A program made the translations under genes and the position numbers. Below, in pieces: positions 36,646-46,458 of a DNA stretch of 64,000 nucleotides (position 1 is its first letter; each line of letters begins with the position of its first letter). The stretch spans positions 744,001 to 808,000 of the forward strand of contig CAWDZA010000015.1 of NCBI GenBank assembly GCA_963806635.1, in the 5' to 3' direction. The notes under the pieces were generated by a model, which was given only the letters and a program-made list of their open reading frames with translations, was not told where the DNA came from and searched no databases. The stretch comes from CAVVEQ01 sp963806635 (GTDB lineage: Bacteria > Chloroflexota > Anaerolineae > Anaerolineales > Anaerolineaceae).

Positions 36646-37560
36646 ATGGAAAAGTTCGATATCCTGGTTGTGGGAGGTTATTGCCTGGATTTTGTCTTTA
36701 CCGGGCTGCCTTCCATGCCGGAGCTTGGCAAGGAGATTGTGGGCACAGGTTTTATTCAGACGCCAGGCGGGGCTTGCAACAGTGTGATCGCCATGCACCG
36801 GCTGGGTCTGAAGGTCGGCTGGTTGACCAACTTCGGCACAGATTCATACAGTCAGTTCATTTTGGACGAGATCCGCAAAGAAGGTATTGCGGAGGATTAT
36901 TTTTTATTCCACAACAAGCCGCATCGGCAGGTAACGGTATCGCTATCCTATCCCAAGGAACGCGCCTTCATCGCTTATTATGATCCGGATCCATTGATAA
37001 GATCTGAAGTTCGTAACCTTCCTCGTGCTTCCGGTAAGTCACTTTATTCTCCTGGGTTTTATCTTGGCAAGGAGTTCGATCTCCTACTCCCGCTGATCAA
37101 AGCCAAAAATTGGAAATTGATCATGGATGGGAATACGAACGAGGCGCACACCCTGGAGGAAAAACAGGTTGTTCGGGTGTTGAAATCCCTGGATTTGTTT
37201 CTCTGCAACGCCCGCGAAGCGCGCTGGATGACAGGCAAAGAGGATTTGGAATCCGCAATAGTTTCCCTGGGGACCTATGTTCCTGAAGTGATCATCAAGA
37301 ATGGGGCGCAAGGTTCCCTGGGCTGGAAGGCGGGTAAACTAACCCACACGTCCGCCATCAAGATCAAATCCGTGGATACGACAGGGGCAGGGGATTGTTT
37401 CAACGCCGGGTTCCTGAAAATCTGGCTATCTGGCGGCTCCCAGGAGGAGGCGATGAAATGGGGAAATATCGTTGGAGGTCTTTCCACTGCAGCGCCTGGT
37501 GGCATCGGGCAGGTGATCCGCTGCGAGGATGTGGAAAAATTCATGCAGAAGAAGCGATGA
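36646..37560 (+). CDS. PfkB-family carbohydrate kinase
   Basis: The 304-residue protein has the two PfkB signatures: an early GGACNSVIAMHRLG (residues about 45-58) and the late catalytic DTTGAGDCFNAGFL (about residue 243). It phosphorylates a sugar or nucleoside with ATP. Its coupling with the GH4 glycosidase suggests the two process one glycoside, with this kinase acting on the released sugar. The exact sugar cannot be read out. Confidence 0.88.
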   Translation: MEKFDILVVGGYCLDFVFTGLPSMPELGKEIVGTGFIQTPGGACNSVIAMHRLGLKVGWLTNFGTDSYSQFILDEIRKEGIAEDYFLFHNKPHRQVTVSLSYPKERAFIAYYDPDPLIRSEVRNLPRASGKSLYSPGFYLGKEFDLLLPLIKAKNWKLIMDGNTNEAHTLEEKQVVRVLKSLDLFLCNAREARWMTGKEDLESAIVSLGTYVPEVIIKNGAQGSLGWKAGKLTHTSAIKIKSVDTTGAGDCFNAGFLKIWLSGGSQEEAMKWGNIVGGLSTAAPGGIGQVIRCEDVEKFMQKKR

Positions 37561-37561
37561 A

Positions 37562-38312
37562 ATGCAATATTTAATACTACTGCCAATACTGCTGTTGGGA
37601 ATTGTTCTTGCTTATTTGATAAATTATCTGAGTGATGTCCTGCCCCGAACCAGGGGCTTTTCCAAACCGGTCTGTGCTCATTGTGAAAAAGAGCTGGGTG
37701 GCGTGGGGTTCTTTCTATTACGGAATTGTTCGAATTGCGGAACCGCTGTCTCGAACCGGTCAAAGGTTGTGATGATCGTGGTACCGATCCTGGTTGTGTT
37801 TCTTTGGGTTTTTCCCCCGCATAACCTCAATATCTGGATTGCCTATGTGTGTGTGGTCTTCCTCGGTGGCATCACCATTATCGATTTAGAACATCGTGTG
37901 ATCCTGAATGAGATGTCCCTCTTTGGGGCTGTTCTCGGTTTCATCGTCGGATATTCGATCAACGGCCTGACCACAACACTGATCGGTGGCGGGAGCCGGC
38001 TTTTTGATCATGCTTGGATTGTATCTGCTGGGTGAACTTTTCGCCCGCTATATGGCCAGGAGGCGCGGGTTGGACAGCAGTGAAGTAGCCCTGGGTTTTG
38101 GGGATGTGAACCTGGGTGGGATACTGGGGTTAATGCTGGGTTGGCCGGTGGTCATTGCCTGCCTTTTGTTCGCCATCCTGATTGGTGGGTTGATCAGCGC
38201 AGGCCTTGTGGTCTGGATGCTTCTCCGGAAGGACTATAAGCCCTTTACTGCCATTCCTTACGCGCCATTTCTGATCCTATCCGGGTCGATCTTGCTCTAT
38301 ATGCTGAAATAA
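37562..38312 (+). CDS. Prepilin peptidase-like A24 family membrane protease, frameshifted
   Basis: Two frames form one protein of about 250 residues. The first (from the ATG at 37562, two bases after the kinase stop) has a zinc pair (CAHCEKELGG, CSNCG) and the active-site Asp in GITIIDLEHRVILNEM. The second, from about 37985, has the second active-site Asp in GFGDVNLGGILGLMLGW and further membrane spans. One extra base near 37984 explains the break. A24 enzymes cleave type IV prepilin leaders in the membrane. Probably an error in sequence rather than a dead gene. Confidence 0.78.
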
Positions 38313-38352
38313 GCGGGCTATTCGCATAGTTTATTTATTTGTCATTAGGCCG

Positions 38353-39906
38353 TCACATTTTAACCCGGTAAAAGTTATGTTCGAATTTTTCACGCAACTC
38401 GAAAGCGTAGTGATCATATTTCTTCTTATCCGCCCACATCGCGCGAGGATTTAATACTTCCGGCGCAACGCCTGGAACAAGATCGGGGATTTGAAAACCA
38501 AAAACAGGATCAGTCCAGCTCCTACCCAGCGGGATTTCACCCCGAATAGCCTCAGCAATAATGGCACGGGTTGTGGCGAGCTCGATCCGGTGACCAATCC
38601 CGAAAGGTCCTCCAATCCAGCCAGTATTCACCAGCCATATCTCTGGTTGAAATTGATGGATGCGGTCTTTAAACAGGTCTGTGTAGATCGAGGGGGGTAG
38701 GGGCAGGAAAGGTTCAGCAAAGCAGGTGGAAAAAGTAGCGCAGGGTTCTGACTCCAAGCCCTGCTCGGTGGCAGCGATTTTTGAGGTATATCCTGAAAGG
38801 AAATAATATACAGCCTGTTCGTGATCCAATTTTGCGATCGGCGGCAGAACCCCGAAGGCATCTGCGGTCAGTAAAAAGATCGTTCTCGGCGGGGCTTGAA
38901 TCCTGCCAGATTCAAGCCTGGTGACAGATGAGAGAGGATAGGCTGCCCGCGTATTTTCAGTGATTTCTGCCGAGGAAAAGTCGATGAGGCCAGCTCCAGG
39001 ATCGTAAACCACGTTTTCCAACACGCTTCCGGCAGCCTGGGATGCCCGCCAGATTATGGGTTCCTTTCGTTCATCCAAACGGATTGTTTTTGCATAGCAT
39101 CCCCCCTCAAGATTAAACAGACCCACGTCGTTCCATCCGTGTTCATCATCCCCGATCAATTCTCGATCCGGAGAAGATGAAAGTGTCGTTTTTCCAGTGC
39201 CCGAAAGGCCAAAAAAGAGCGCGGTACCGCCATCTCGGCCCAAATTCGCCGAGCAGTGCATTGTGAGCGTTCCTTGCAAAGGAAATAGATAATTCATGAC
39301 CGAAAAAACCGCTTTTTTGATTTCCCCGGCGTAACTAGTTCCTCCGATCAGCACTAGCATTCGCTCCAGGTGGAGGATGATAAAAACGCCGGAATGAGTT
39401 CCGGCGCTGGAGGGACTGAGTCTGAAGTTGGGTGTGTGGATGATCGTGAGTGGAGACAAAACCCTTTTAAATTGATTCTCCGGGCAAGGTTTGAAAAGGT
39501 TGAGACAGAAAAGACTATGCCAGGCGGTTTCAGTGATTATCTGAAGCGGCAAGCTGTCGTACCCTTCGCCGCCTGCACTTAATTTCTGGACAAATATTGC
39601 TTTTCTCTGAAGGTAATCGAGTTGGCTTTTTAGGATGCCATTAAACTGATCTTCGGAAATCGCCTGATTGATTGGTCCCCACCACACCCGGGTGTCCGTT
39701 TCTTTAGTTTTGACGATATATTTATCACCAGGTGTTCTACCAGTGAATTCACCGGTTTTCACCAAAACAGCACCGGATGAGGTGATATCGCCTTCTTTTC
39801 GGGAACGGACTAAACCGACCAGTTCCTCACGAGACGAATCTTTGATTATCTGGCAACCTTTACCATTAAGGATCCTCAGAATCGGTTCACCCTGGGACAA
39901 AGTCAT
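38353..39906 (-). CDS. pckA: Phosphoenolpyruvate carboxykinase (ATP)
   Basis: The 517-residue protein has the full ATP-PEPCK pattern: TGEFTGRTPGDKYIV, MHCSANLGRDGG, the kinase loop FGLSGTGKTTLSS, IGDDEHGWND and LEGGCYAKTI. It interconverts oxaloacetate with PEP using ATP. In an anaerobe it may run toward gluconeogenesis or toward CO2-fixing oxaloacetate formation. It is encoded alone between a convergent peptidase gene and the lipoprotein gene. Confidence 0.95.
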   Translation of the reverse strand: MTLSQGEPILRILNGKGCQIIKDSSREELVGLVRSRKEGDITSSGAVLVKTGEFTGRTPGDKYIVKTKETDTRVWWGPINQAISEDQFNGILKSQLDYLQRKAIFVQKLSAGGEGYDSLPLQIITETAWHSLFCLNLFKPCPENQFKRVLSPLTIIHTPNFRLSPSSAGTHSGVFIILHLERMLVLIGGTSYAGEIKKAVFSVMNYLFPLQGTLTMHCSANLGRDGGTALFFGLSGTGKTTLSSSPDRELIGDDEHGWNDVGLFNLEGGCYAKTIRLDERKEPIIWRASQAAGSVLENVVYDPGAGLIDFSSAEITENTRAAYPLSSVTRLESGRIQAPPRTIFLLTADAFGVLPPIAKLDHEQAVYYFLSGYTSKIAATEQGLESEPCATFSTCFAEPFLPLPPSIYTDLFKDRIHQFQPEIWLVNTGWIGGPFGIGHRIELATTRAIIAEAIRGEIPLGRSWTDPVFGFQIPDLVPGVAPEVLNPRAMWADKKKYDHYAFELREKFEHNFYRVKM

Positions 39907-39915
39907 TTGCGCCTT

Positions 39916-42347
39916 TTATGGAATGGTCGAACCGGATAGGCCGGAAAACCAGGCTGCCAGTGTACTGCGTGCCGGCTTACCATGCACAGAGGCAGATTGA
40001 TCGAGCAGCTCTGCGGGTGGATAATACCCGCGGGAAACAACTCCGTTCACCCAGTTCTGACCGGAAAAATAATCCAGCGCCGCAGCGTAAATATTCACCT
40101 GCTGCTGGAGATCGAGCTGGCCGGGATTAGCGGAAGCAAGGGGAGCTGTCACTTTCATCCAGGCACTGCATACTGCCTGCTGGACAGTTCTGGGTCTCTT
40201 CCGCGGTGGAATTCACCCACAGGCCAACGATAATGGGTTTTCCCGAAACAGAAAGATTTTGGATATCGGCCTCTGAAAACTGGCTGGCTATCTGAGCTTT
40301 GATAACTTCTGGTGAACTATTCGGGATTGTATTGCGCAAGCCCATCCCACAATAGGTAAAGTCCATCCAATTGCTGTGCAAAGGCAGGGGGAGGGTTCCC
40401 GTTCAATGGGGTTCTTTGAGCCCAAAGGATCTTGCCCCCATAATGAGAACGAATATCCGCAACCAGGGATTGCCAGTGGCTGGCTGAAAAGTCGGAAGAC
40501 TCTGCAGTGGGCAGGTCAGTTACTGCGATCTGATCAGGCAGGGATATTGATGCTCCTGGTCCTCCAAGAACGAGTGCATCCGCTTGATTCACCGCAGCAA
40601 GATCAGCGTAAAAAAGCAGGAAAGAACGATAGTTGACAAACCATTCCTCCCACTCCGCCTGCGATTGCGGTTGAATTTCGGCTGAATTTTCAGAAGAAAA
40701 TGAAATTAATGATGGATATACAGCCGTAAGCAATTGATGAGATCTGGCTTCATGGATTTGTATTGAGGTATCCATCCAGAAGGGGTTTTTCTCCGGAATG
40801 ATCCCTATTGAAAAGGGAAATCCTGCCTCAAGTGACCATGTGGGGGTGATAAAAACCCAATTTGCATGAATATCCTGTAAATTTTGGAAGGCAAAATCCA
40901 TGAAAGGCTGCCAGCGTGGTTGGTAGTTACGATCCAATTCCACCCCGCGGATAAAGTCGACTCCCTTGGCTGGTACCTGTCCGGGCAGGATCGGCGTAAC
41001 ACCCTGGTCGTTCATCCACAGCCAGGATGGGATATTCACCAGGACAGTCTGGGGGGTGGAGGAGGGGGAGAAAGCCGTTTGTATCCCGCTCATGTCCGCG
41101 TCTGTTTCACCGCATTGATCGTTACGGCAGACCCGGAAACTTGTCTGGGGAATCATGTTCATCGGGCTGGAAAGGCTGAATTTCCATTGATTTGGCCCTG
41201 TCTGCCAGGCAGAGATTGATCCCATCCATGAAAATGGATTGAATTGCACAGAAACTGCTTCGCCCGAAGGCGTATTCGCAGGCGTCGTGATCTGGAAATT
41301 CACCGGGCTGAATCCAGATGATACGAAAGAATTTGGAGAATCATGGATGGTCGCATCCTGGGCGGGAACAACCATTTCCCGCAGGATGAACTGACCACTC
41401 TCATCAGTTTCCGCATTCCAGAACCCGTCTCCAAGAGAATATTTATACTGAAAATAAGCGCCTGCCGGTAGTGAAATTACCCCGCGATATAGGTTTTTCC
41501 CAGCATCGAACTGTAGGGTAGGTGCTCGGGAAGCAATTGTGCTCATCCCGCCTTCCAGGTCAGCGAAGGTATTTCCGAGCTGATAAAGATCACCAATCAA
41601 CCGCAGCGGTGCGGTTGTATCCATACCCGCAGGTGGGGTTACTTCAAAAGTGATAATGATATTAGGTTGGGTGGTAACGTAAATCCTGGCCGGAGTAACT
41701 GCATTCTCGGAAACCCTGGCACCTTGTTCAAAGAATGATTGAGCTCCATCCAGGCTTAGCACGGATAGGTTCTGCAACCCCGTGGGTAAACCTTTCAGAT
41801 CAAAATGACCTTCCGAGTTGGTGAATGTCCTCTCCCCGCCTGCAACCACCATCGCATTCGGGATCGGGACATTTTCCAGCGTTGTTATGATTCCTGTAAG
41901 ATTTCCTGTGGAACCGGAATAGGAGAGACCTTCCCAACCGGCGATCGTGTCCTCGAGAATGGCTGGACCGGTAACCTGATGCATGCGGTAGCGAACCTGC
42001 TCGTTTTTCGCATTGAATTCCACCTTTGGAATCCCATCCATTCGCACATAACGGTACTTGATAATTGAACCGAGGGTGAAGGGGACTCTCCCAAAATAAT
42101 GGCTGGAATCAATAGGGGAAAGCGCATATCGTACGGGGTTGAAAGGCAGCCCCGTGACTTCATCCAACACTTCAACCATATACTCGGGAATGCCGTCTGA
42201 TTGTGCCGGCACGTTCACCTGAAAGACCACTTCGGCTTTTTTGGCGACTTCAGGTGTGGTTTTGGATGACTCGGTTGGAGAAAATATGCAGGCGGAAAGC
42301 AGAAAGACTGTCAGCGGGATTACCCAAATGCTGCCGGTTCTTTTCAT
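39916..42347 (-). CDS. Large secreted lipoprotein with carbohydrate-binding-like repeats, two frameshifts
   Basis: The N-terminus has a lipoprotein signal with lipobox LLSAC (Cys20). The first 676-residue frame holds several beta-sandwich modules, including one resembling a carboxypeptidase-regulatory repeat (LTGIITTLENVPIPNAMVVAGG) and starch-binding-like stretches (AYFQYKYSLGDGFWNAE). The C-terminal third (FQNLQDIHANWVFITPTWS) looks like a glycosidase-type barrel. It continues in two further frames: IKAQIASQFSEADIQN, then TAPLASANPGQLDLQQQV, ending at 39916. One extra base near 40323 and one near 40170 account for this. Full length is about 810 residues. No family is firmly recognised. Confidence 0.7.
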
Positions 42348-42380
42348 TTCCTCGTTGTCCCTGGTATGAAAATATTGAAG

Positions 42381-42875
42381 TTAAGAACGGAAAATTTGAT
42401 GAATTTCGGTGATTTGCTCCGCCAGGCTGCCCAACACGCCATTGACGAATCGCGGCGTGCTTTCCGAACCGTACAATTTGGCCAGTTCCACGGCTTCATT
42501 GATCGCCACTTTTACTGGTGTGCATTCTTCTATAGCGAACTCCCATAACGCCATTCGCAGGATATTGCGGTCGATAACCGCCACCTGGTCGATTGGCCAT
42601 TCGGGGGCGTGTTTGGAGATGACCTCGTCCAGTTTTTGTTGAATGGGCATGACCCCTGAAACGATAGCCAGGGAGAAATCCTTGATATTCGAGACGATCT
42701 CATCCTCTGGGGATTTCCCTTTACGCAGCTCTTTTTCTAGAAAGTCCTGAAATTCCGGACTTTGGAATTCCTGTTCCCAACGGTCACTGATGACCACATC
42801 CAGGGGGTGACCAGTTACATCATGTTCAAATAGAATCTGTAATGCTAGGCAGCGTGATTTTGTCCGTGATTTCAT
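42381..42875 (-). CDS. nusB: Transcription antitermination protein NusB
   Basis: The 164-residue protein matches NusB: SRCLALQILFEHDVTG at the N-terminus, then VAVIDRNILRMALWEF and PVKVAINEAVELAKLYGSE. The C-terminal RFVNGVLGSLAEQ is the conserved family ending. NusB binds boxA RNA with NusE (S10) and supports rRNA antitermination. It follows the Asp23 gene by 11 bases in the same direction. Confidence 0.93.
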   Translation of the reverse strand: MKSRTKSRCLALQILFEHDVTGHPLDVVISDRWEQEFQSPEFQDFLEKELRKGKSPEDEIVSNIKDFSLAIVSGVMPIQQKLDEVISKHAPEWPIDQVAVIDRNILRMALWEFAIEECTPVKVAINEAVELAKLYGSESTPRFVNGVLGSLAEQITEIHQIFRS

Positions 42876-42886
42876 AGATCCGGATT

Positions 42887-43234
42887 TCAGGCGTTTTTGT
42901 AATCGATATCCTCAACATGCACATTCACGCGGCCCACTTCCATGCCGACCATTTCGTGAATGGCGCGGGTAACCCGGTTCTGTATGGTGTGGCAGACATC
43001 ACGAATATTCGTATCCCGATTTAGCACAACAAAGAGATCAAGATATACGGTCTCATCCTCCACCAGCAATTTAACACCATCGGAAGATGGCTGCCTGAAT
43101 AACCTGCCGATATTTCCCGGCGGGGTGGTAAGGTGGCTGACTCCGGCAACATCCAGCGTGGTCAAACGTGCGATGGAAACCAATACTTCTGGCGATATGG
43201 TTGTCTTACCGGTCATTTCTACGGCTGTGGTCAT
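42887..43234 (-). CDS. Asp23/Gls24 family protein
   Basis: The 115-residue protein has the family stretch ISPEVLVSIARLTTLDVAGVSHL and the later VNVHVEDIDY. GGGAGAG precedes the ATG. These proteins are implicated in envelope stress or membrane association in Gram-positive bacteria. The pairing asp23-nusB is common in genomes, so this is probably a housekeeping gene. Confidence 0.87.
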   Translation of the reverse strand: MTTAVEMTGKTTISPEVLVSIARLTTLDVAGVSHLTTPPGNIGRLFRQPSSDGVKLLVEDETVYLDLFVVLNRDTNIRDVCHTIQNRVTRAIHEMVGMEVGRVNVHVEDIDYKNA

Positions 43235-43285
43235 TGATTCTCTCCCTTTCAGGATGGCACAATAATTGAGACAAGTATTATAAAC

Positions 43286-44554
43286 CTATTCAAGATATGG
43301 GATGGTGTTTATGGCGTGGGGGAGTATCGCTATGTGTGCGCCAGCGCGCAACGCAGGCAGGGTCCGAGCCAATGCAGAATCGATGGACCATGCAGGCTGA
43401 AGGAAGAATTTTCTAACCAGGTCTGCGTCCAAATCTGATACAAGGATGATTTTTGCATTTTTTAATTGACGATACATTAGCAAGGCTTTATGCGGACCCA
43501 CGTTGAACCCTTCAGTTTGAAATTTCAACGGGATATCATCCAGGGAGCTTATGCCATCCATAAAACGGCACCAACCAGGGCTACCAATACCCTCCCGGCA
43601 TTCGGCGGCAAGTATCAAAGTACCACCATCTTTCAGCAATAGACACCCATGCGAAATCGCCTTTTGAGCCTGATAGAAGTTTATGTCCTTGGGGTAACCT
43701 CCACCGGAAGCGATCACCAGATCAAATTTTTGGCGGACAGGCGTCTGGCATACCAACCGGGATAAAGCCATTCCCCGCAGGAATACTTCGTGTGGTTCAC
43801 CAAAGAATACCTGGATGATTTCATGCTCGGAGTTCAAGACAGCGTTCAGCGCAAGATCCACGCCGATGATCTGCCCAATCTCTTCAATATCCTGGCGCAG
43901 GGGATTGTGGTCGTAGCTACCGATGGCTGCCTGGTCATCCAATAGATGGGCGTGGTTTGCACGGATCGTCTCCCTGGACGTCAATCCAATCGCGGCAGTC
44001 TTCACCCCGCCGGAAAACCCGGCAAAATGGTGCGGTTCGATGTCTCCAACTACAATTTTAAGGTCAGCATTCATAAAATATTGATTAATGCGTATAGGAG
44101 TATTTCGCGAGGTTCTACCGATAGGAATCAATAAATCCTGGTCGTCGCAGTCGTGGACCATGACTTGGTATTCTGCAATAATCTTTTCTGGGAGCGAATA
44201 TTGGAACTCTTCCGGGCGCATTGGTGAATGGGTGCCGGAAGCGATAATGAAGTAAATATTCGTCTTCTTGATTCCCAGCGAATTCTGTAAATAATCCAAC
44301 AATGGGGGCAGAAGGTACGCATGCGGCACCGGCCGGGTCTTATCGTTGATCGCTATTGCGGCTGTCAATCGTTGGTCGAGTGGAAATCCCTTGTTATCCA
44401 AAACGCCGATGGGGGAAGCGATGGCTTGTCTAACAAGCTCAGAGGGGTCGGCAGATGGTTTTACCAGCTCTGGCGAGATTTCCTCGGTATGAATTGAATC
44501 CGGAATATCGAATTCGATAGAACTATTTCCGTAAGCCAATGAATACTTGCTCAT
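43286..44554 (-). CDS. LarA-family nickel-dependent racemase
   Basis: The start at 44554 is set by an ATGA overlap with the upstream stop and gives 422 residues. LarA motifs: INDKTRPVPH at the N-terminus, ASGTHSPMRPEEF, and the diagnostic GDIEPHHFAGFSGGVKTAAIGL with metal and cofactor ligands, then ASGGGYPKDINFYQAQKA. LarA uses a nickel pincer nucleotide made by LarB, LarC and LarE, none of which is in the window. Lactate or another 2-hydroxy acid may be the substrate. Confidence 0.88.
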   Translation of the reverse strand: MSKYSLAYGNSSIEFDIPDSIHTEEISPELVKPSADPSELVRQAIASPIGVLDNKGFPLDQRLTAAIAINDKTRPVPHAYLLPPLLDYLQNSLGIKKTNIYFIIASGTHSPMRPEEFQYSLPEKIIAEYQVMVHDCDDQDLLIPIGRTSRNTPIRINQYFMNADLKIVVGDIEPHHFAGFSGGVKTAAIGLTSRETIRANHAHLLDDQAAIGSYDHNPLRQDIEEIGQIIGVDLALNAVLNSEHEIIQVFFGEPHEVFLRGMALSRLVCQTPVRQKFDLVIASGGGYPKDINFYQAQKAISHGCLLLKDGGTLILAAECREGIGSPGWCRFMDGISSLDDIPLKFQTEGFNVGPHKALLMYRQLKNAKIILVSDLDADLVRKFFLQPAWSIDSALARTLPALRAGAHIAILPHAINTIPYLE

Positions 44555-45202
44555 TTTCTTTTTAACCAACCATGGCCACCAGCTATGATCTCCGGATCGA
44601 GTGCCATTTGATCATCAAAAGCTTTTTTTGCCTTTTCCAGGTCCCAGGTGTTCGCACCAGTTGAAGGCACGAGTTCATCCCCATGAACCAGGATGGAATC
44701 TCCTGCAAATAGGATCCTATGTTTCACAAGGAAAAATGAGATGTGCCCGGGGGTGTGTCCGCTGGTATCCAGTACTTGCAAGCCACCCAGAATGGGTAAT
44801 TCCATCCCCGGTACAAGATCACCCACGCATGGGGTTGGACCTGACCGGAATAGTCCAGACCCCAATTTGAAGACCACCCCCAGACATCCAGTTCCTGCAA
44901 TTTGTCTGGATGAAGTCCCATTGCTAATTGCCTGACATTCCAACTCCGAAGATCTGACAATTGTTGTGGGATGAAATTTTAAGGATTGAATTCACGCCCC
45001 CGTAATGATCGCCATCTGCATGGGTGATCAGGATTTGTTTCAAGTTGAAGGTGGGTGAAACATACGTTTCTATCTCTTCATTTATCTTATTTGCGTCCAT
45101 GCGCAGACCTGCATCTATCAGTATCAGCTCGTTCCTGTCTTTGAGCAGGTATTGCTGCGAGGCAAGCCCTTTGATCATAAGTATGTTGGGATAGATTTCC
45201 AT
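44551..45202 (-). CDS. Metallo-beta-lactamase-fold hydrolase, frameshifted
   Basis: The N-terminal part (start at 45202 behind AAGGA) has the MBL metal motif ILITHADGDHYGG. The second part, in another frame from about 44950, continues with LDTSGHTPGHISFFL, AGDSILVHG and the final GGHGW. Joining the two needs removal of one base near 44955. The metal-ligand set is intact across the join, so an error in the sequence is more likely than a dead gene. The total is about 215 residues, typical of MBL-fold hydrolases. It is coupled to the LarA gene (ATGA). Confidence 0.78.
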
Positions 45203-45313
45203 CTTGATTCCTTTGAAAGGGGAGGAGTAGAAGCGATAGTCCAACCCAAGGTTGCATAATTATAAATTGAAATTTGCAATCCCCACATTTTCAAAATTCC
45301 CATATATCAACAT

Positions 45314-45342
45314 TTGACCCGCAGGGCAGGAGAGCGTATAAT
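45314..45342 (+). promoter_or_regulatory. Strong sigma-70-type promoter for the tyrosine recombinase
   Basis: TTGACC (45314-45319), a 17-base spacer and a perfect TATAAT (45337-45342). Only one of the twelve consensus positions differs. Transcription would begin about 65 bases before the recombinase ATG at 45413. Confidence 0.8.
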
Positions 45343-45412
45343 CCATCATTATGGTTTCGATAAGTGCGATTATCATAACCTTCAATTATGAGAACAAAAT
45401 TGGGATATCCTC

Positions 45413-46402
45413 ATGAAAACTATCAAAGTAGCTGCCGAAGCATACCTGGATAGCGTCAAGCTTTCCAGATCGATCAATACCGCGCTGACCTATCGACACG
45501 CAATAAATTTCTATATCCGAGTACTTGAAGTTCACAACATCGATATCCAGGTCACCCCGGTTACAAAGCTCAATGAAGATACACTCATCTGGTTCGCCAA
45601 TGACCTGAAGGTATTCTCGACCGCTACGGAACGTCTATATTTGACAGCCATCTCCGGGTTCTTTGAATTCATCTCTGCCGAAAACCTGGCCGAGATCAAT
45701 CTCCCTCGCGTGCACATCCTCATCCGCCAGCGTGCCCGCCGGCCCGGCCAGCGTCTTCCGCAATTCCCAGAGCAATCCATCGATATCATTATTAACGCTA
45801 TGATTAATCTGAGCATTAATCCTTCCCAGGATGACCAGGACAGAATGATCGATTTTCGCGACAGGGCGTTTCTAGTCACCCTGGCGGATACAGGTCTGCG
45901 GGTCCATGAAGCCTGCAATTTACACCGGGGGGATATCGATTGGAATGAAGGGCATGCCTTGATCATCGGCAAAGGAAATCGCCAGGATGTCGTTCGTTTT
46001 TCACAAAGATCGATCAAGACTCTTCGGGATTATTTGACTTCCCGCAGCAGCCTGGACGGGATATCAAACCGCCCCCTGCCCTCCCTGCCCCTTTTCGCCA
46101 GGCACGACAAAGGTGCTGGAAGCAAGGTCAAACCTATCACCACCACGACCGGCAGAAATATCGTTACTGCCCGTGTAGAAGAGATTTTAGGCAAGGAAGC
46201 AGTCGGCACCATCACCCCCCACTCCTTCCGGCATTATTTTGTCACCAGGGTGCTCAAATCATCCGGGAATTTAAAGTTAGCCCAGGAATTGGCTCGGCAC
46301 AAGAATATTGCAGTCACGCAGCGGTATGCCCACCTGTCAAATGACGAATTGGACAAAGGGTACTATAAGATCTTTGAGGAAGGTTACAACAAGGAGGAAT
46401 AA
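45413..46402 (+). CDS. XerC/D-like tyrosine recombinase
   Basis: The 329-residue protein has an N-terminal SAM-like core-binding domain (about 1-105) and a catalytic domain with the Arg of ADTGLRVHEACNL, the HSFRHYF motif and the nucleophile Tyr in VTQRYAHLSND. This is the chromosome-dimer or integrative recombinase fold. There is no partner Xer, no obvious attachment repeats and no other phage genes nearby. It has its own promoter and a bidirectional terminator, and faces the hydrogenase operon. Confidence 0.9.
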   Translation: MKTIKVAAEAYLDSVKLSRSINTALTYRHAINFYIRVLEVHNIDIQVTPVTKLNEDTLIWFANDLKVFSTATERLYLTAISGFFEFISAENLAEINLPRVHILIRQRARRPGQRLPQFPEQSIDIIINAMINLSINPSQDDQDRMIDFRDRAFLVTLADTGLRVHEACNLHRGDIDWNEGHALIIGKGNRQDVVRFSQRSIKTLRDYLTSRSSLDGISNRPLPSLPLFARHDKGAGSKVKPITTTTGRNIVTARVEEILGKEAVGTITPHSFRHYFVTRVLKSSGNLKLAQELARHKNIAVTQRYAHLSNDELDKGYYKIFEEGYNKEE

Positions 46403-46444
46403 AAAATAGCCTGCGGAATAAATTTAACTTCACAGGCTATTTTT
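46402..46444. terminator. Bidirectional intrinsic terminator between recombinase and hydrogenase operon
   Basis: A 12-base perfect stem (46402-46413 AAAAATAGCCTG and 46433-46444 CAGGCTATTTTT) with a 19-base loop lies between two convergent genes. Its A-rich and T-rich ends let it stop transcription from both sides. Confidence 0.8.
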
Positions 46445-46458
46445 GGATGGATATTGAA

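Noticed and set aside
40317..40319. Possible read-through or recoded stop in the lipoprotein gene
   Set aside because: The stop is TAG and the downstream coding is in another frame, so it is a frameshift and not selenocysteine or simple read-through.
45314..46444. Prophage or integrative element around the tyrosine recombinase
   Set aside because: No structural phage genes, no flanking direct repeats and no tRNA target next to it.
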